A stretch of 64,000 nt of DNA from Paenibacillus alkalitolerans (GTDB taxonomy: Bacteria; Bacillota; Bacilli; Paenibacillales; YIM-B00363): contig NZ_JAEMXM010000003.1 in NCBI RefSeq assembly GCF_016482785.1, positions 1-64,000 of the forward strand, read 5' to 3'. The notes under the pieces were generated by a model. The model had not been told where the DNA came from, did no database searches, and was given only the letters and a program-made list of their open reading frames with translations. Each line of letters starts with the position of its first letter. Position 1 is the first letter of the stretch. This document shows positions 62,751 through 64,000 of the stretch, piece after piece. Made by a program: the position numbers and the translations under genes.

Positions 62751-63376
62751 TTAGATTTTATCTATGAACAGGGACAATGGGATACAATCGGCTAATGCTT
62801 TGAAGCCCTCATCGCTAGGATGAAGATGATCGCCGAAATCATAGGCGGCAAGCAGTTGTTGGGGATGCCCGATAACCAATAATAGGAATGAATCTTTTTG
62901 CGAAAAAAATCCGCGCCGCTGTCGTCCGTACGGTTCCCCTCGGAAACATAAGTGGATTGAGGAGGGGAAAAATGCCATGTAGAGGCTCGAGTCGATTCAG
63001 GAACGTAAACGCTAATCGCAACGTCAGATTGTTCATTAACTTCAAGGTCGACAGGATCGGTATAGATTGCTTCTCCCGCAGGAATGGCGACGGTTGATTG
63101 ACCGTTCAAGGTTACATGCCGGCTCGTTCCGGGAACGGTTCGCCCGTCTATCGCGGATAAAGCTGCGGACACTTTGCCGAAAATCACATGCTCAGAACCG
63201 TAAAGATTGGAAAACTTTAATCGGATCTTGGAACCGTAGGCATGCGGATGTACAACCATTCGAATGGTTTGATCCTCGAATCGGTCTTTCGCAAATTTTC
63301 CGTCATAATACGTTTGGCTTGCGAACCAAGAACCCATCCAATTGCCGTCAGCTTGCTTCTGTTCATTCATTTCCAA
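62751..63376 (-). pseudogene. SGNH/GDSL hydrolase, internally deleted
   Basis: TTG start behind GGAGGTG. The N-terminal beta domain (GNWMGSWFASQTYYDG, FSNLYGSEHVIFGKV) runs to about 62870. It then joins almost directly to the family's C-terminal block YDFGDHLHPSDEGFKALAD with a frame change. The catalytic core with GDS and most of the fold is gone. A likely deletion remnant of a rhamnogalacturonan-acetylesterase-like enzyme. Confidence 0.8.
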
Positions 63377-63446
63377 GATGAAACACCTCCTTCGGATATA
63401 CGTTACTGTTAAGTAACATGATGATAAAAAAAAGAGACTTGATCTG

Positions 63447-63998
63447 TTAGTTTGCTGCCGCGGTTGTTGCGGTAAGCTTCCGGGTCAGCTCCACGAAACC
63501 GTCGACTGCATCTCGAACCCTTTTTCTCATCCCCTCGTCTAACGGAGCGCCGTCGGGATCGAATGTATTGGATCCATATCCGATCGAAATCCACTCCGGA
63601 CAGTTAATCCCATGCAAATTACGCACAATCGTCTGCAGGTGAGAGAGAGAGCTTACTCCGAGCGGACCGCCTGCGGAGCTTACGGAAAGCACCGTCTTAC
63701 CCGCAACCTGGCCTGCAGTTATATAGTCCAGGGCATTTTTAAGAGCTCCGGATATGGAACCATGGTATTCCGGAGTAGCAAGGATCAAACCGTCACCGTC
63801 TGCGATTGCTTCCAATACACGTTGGACGTTCGGATGAAAATCCCAGTTATCGGGTGAAAAAAGCGGCAGCGGCAGCTCCGATAAATCGACAAATGCGACC
63901 GAAATGTGCTGGGCTTCTAAAAGGTTTTCGATGTACTTGAGAAGCTGCGTGCTCGTTGCGTTTGCGCGGTTGCTGCCCGCGATCAATGTTATTTTCAT
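63447..63998 (-). CDS. NADPH-dependent FMN reductase
   Basis: 183 residues. Flavodoxin-like fold: ITLIAGSNRANATSTQLL (phosphate loop), LILATPEYHGSISGALKNALDY and VSSAGGPLGV. Reduces FMN, quinones or azo dyes in the family. The start is 2 bases from the window end, so the ribosome site and upstream context are unseen. First gene of the leftward set ending at 61911. Confidence 0.9.
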   Translation of the reverse strand: MKITLIAGSNRANATSTQLLKYIENLLEAQHISVAFVDLSELPLPLFSPDNWDFHPNVQRVLEAIADGDGLILATPEYHGSISGALKNALDYITAGQVAGKTVLSVSSAGGPLGVSSLSHLQTIVRNLHGINCPEWISIGYGSNTFDPDGAPLDEGMRKRVRDAVDGFVELTRKLTATTAAAN

Positions 63999-64000
63999 AC

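Overview
The window looks like chromosome of a Paenibacillaceae-type Bacillota. Support: the sigW-rsiW-cdaA-cdaR-glmM-glmS gene order, a glmS ribozyme, strong AGGAGG-type ribosome binding sites, frequent TTG/GTG starts, Gram-positive style sensor kinases and YesM/YesN-linked sugar transporters. This assignment is inference from gene content; no 16S rRNA is present.

Layout. (1) 1-935: a tRNA operon (Glu partial, Val, Thr, Gln, Lys, Leu, Gly-GCC, Arg, Pro, Gly-TCC). (2) 869-11805: a 10.9-kb integrative element inserted in the tRNA-Gly(TCC) gene and bounded by a 67-bp perfect direct repeat. It carries a tyrosine integrase, a sigma-like protein with an embedded zinc ribbon, HTH proteins, an AAA+ replication ATPase next to a two-armed iteron array, a small-terminase-like protein, a coiled-coil protein and a phage-structural-like protein. 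It has no large terminase, portal or capsid gene, so it looks like a phage satellite. Its right part holds candidate defence cargo: a HEPN-like protein, an HNH endonuclease and an AT-rich AAA ATPase. (3) 12.2-24.3 kb: housekeeping core (glutaminase, PEP carboxylase, SigW/RsiW, the c-di-AMP cyclase CdaA and its partner CdaR, GlmM, the glmS ribozyme and GlmS), linking envelope stress, c-di-AMP and amino-sugar synthesis for the wall.

(4) 24.4-28.6 kb: an XRE regulator, a small membrane protein, a two-component system and a broken ISL3-type transposase. (5) 28.7-35.7 kb: an AT-rich sugar ABC importer (two permeases, lipoprotein) with YesN regulator and a frameshifted YesM kinase. (6) 35.86-38.0 kb: an epimerase/XRE gene pair enclosed by inverted ends made of 22-bp repeats and lacking a transposase, apparently a non-autonomous mobile cassette. 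(7) 40.4-46.4 kb: an arsenic island (MarR regulator, flavin monooxygenase, quinone reductase-like protein, ArsM, ArsR, ArsB, ArsC and a HCX5R phosphatase). (8) 46.5-48.2 kb: an aldehyde-response adhA/adhR pair with a textbook MerR-type promoter. (9) 48.3-64 kb: mixed metabolism (MTA/SAH deaminase, ChrA, GTP cyclohydrolase II, topoisomerase III, malate:quinone oxidoreductase, a stalk/propeller exported protein, SnoaL-like proteins, FMN reductase), interspersed with several broken genes (MFS transporter, methyltransferase, DODA dioxygenase, SGNH hydrolase).

The most unusual material is the tRNA-Gly element (origin architecture, zinc-ribbon sigma-like protein, packaging genes without a capsid, duplicated covarying hairpins around the cargo) and the transposase-less cassette at 35.9-38.0 kb. 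All functional calls come from reading sequence motifs; no database search was run.
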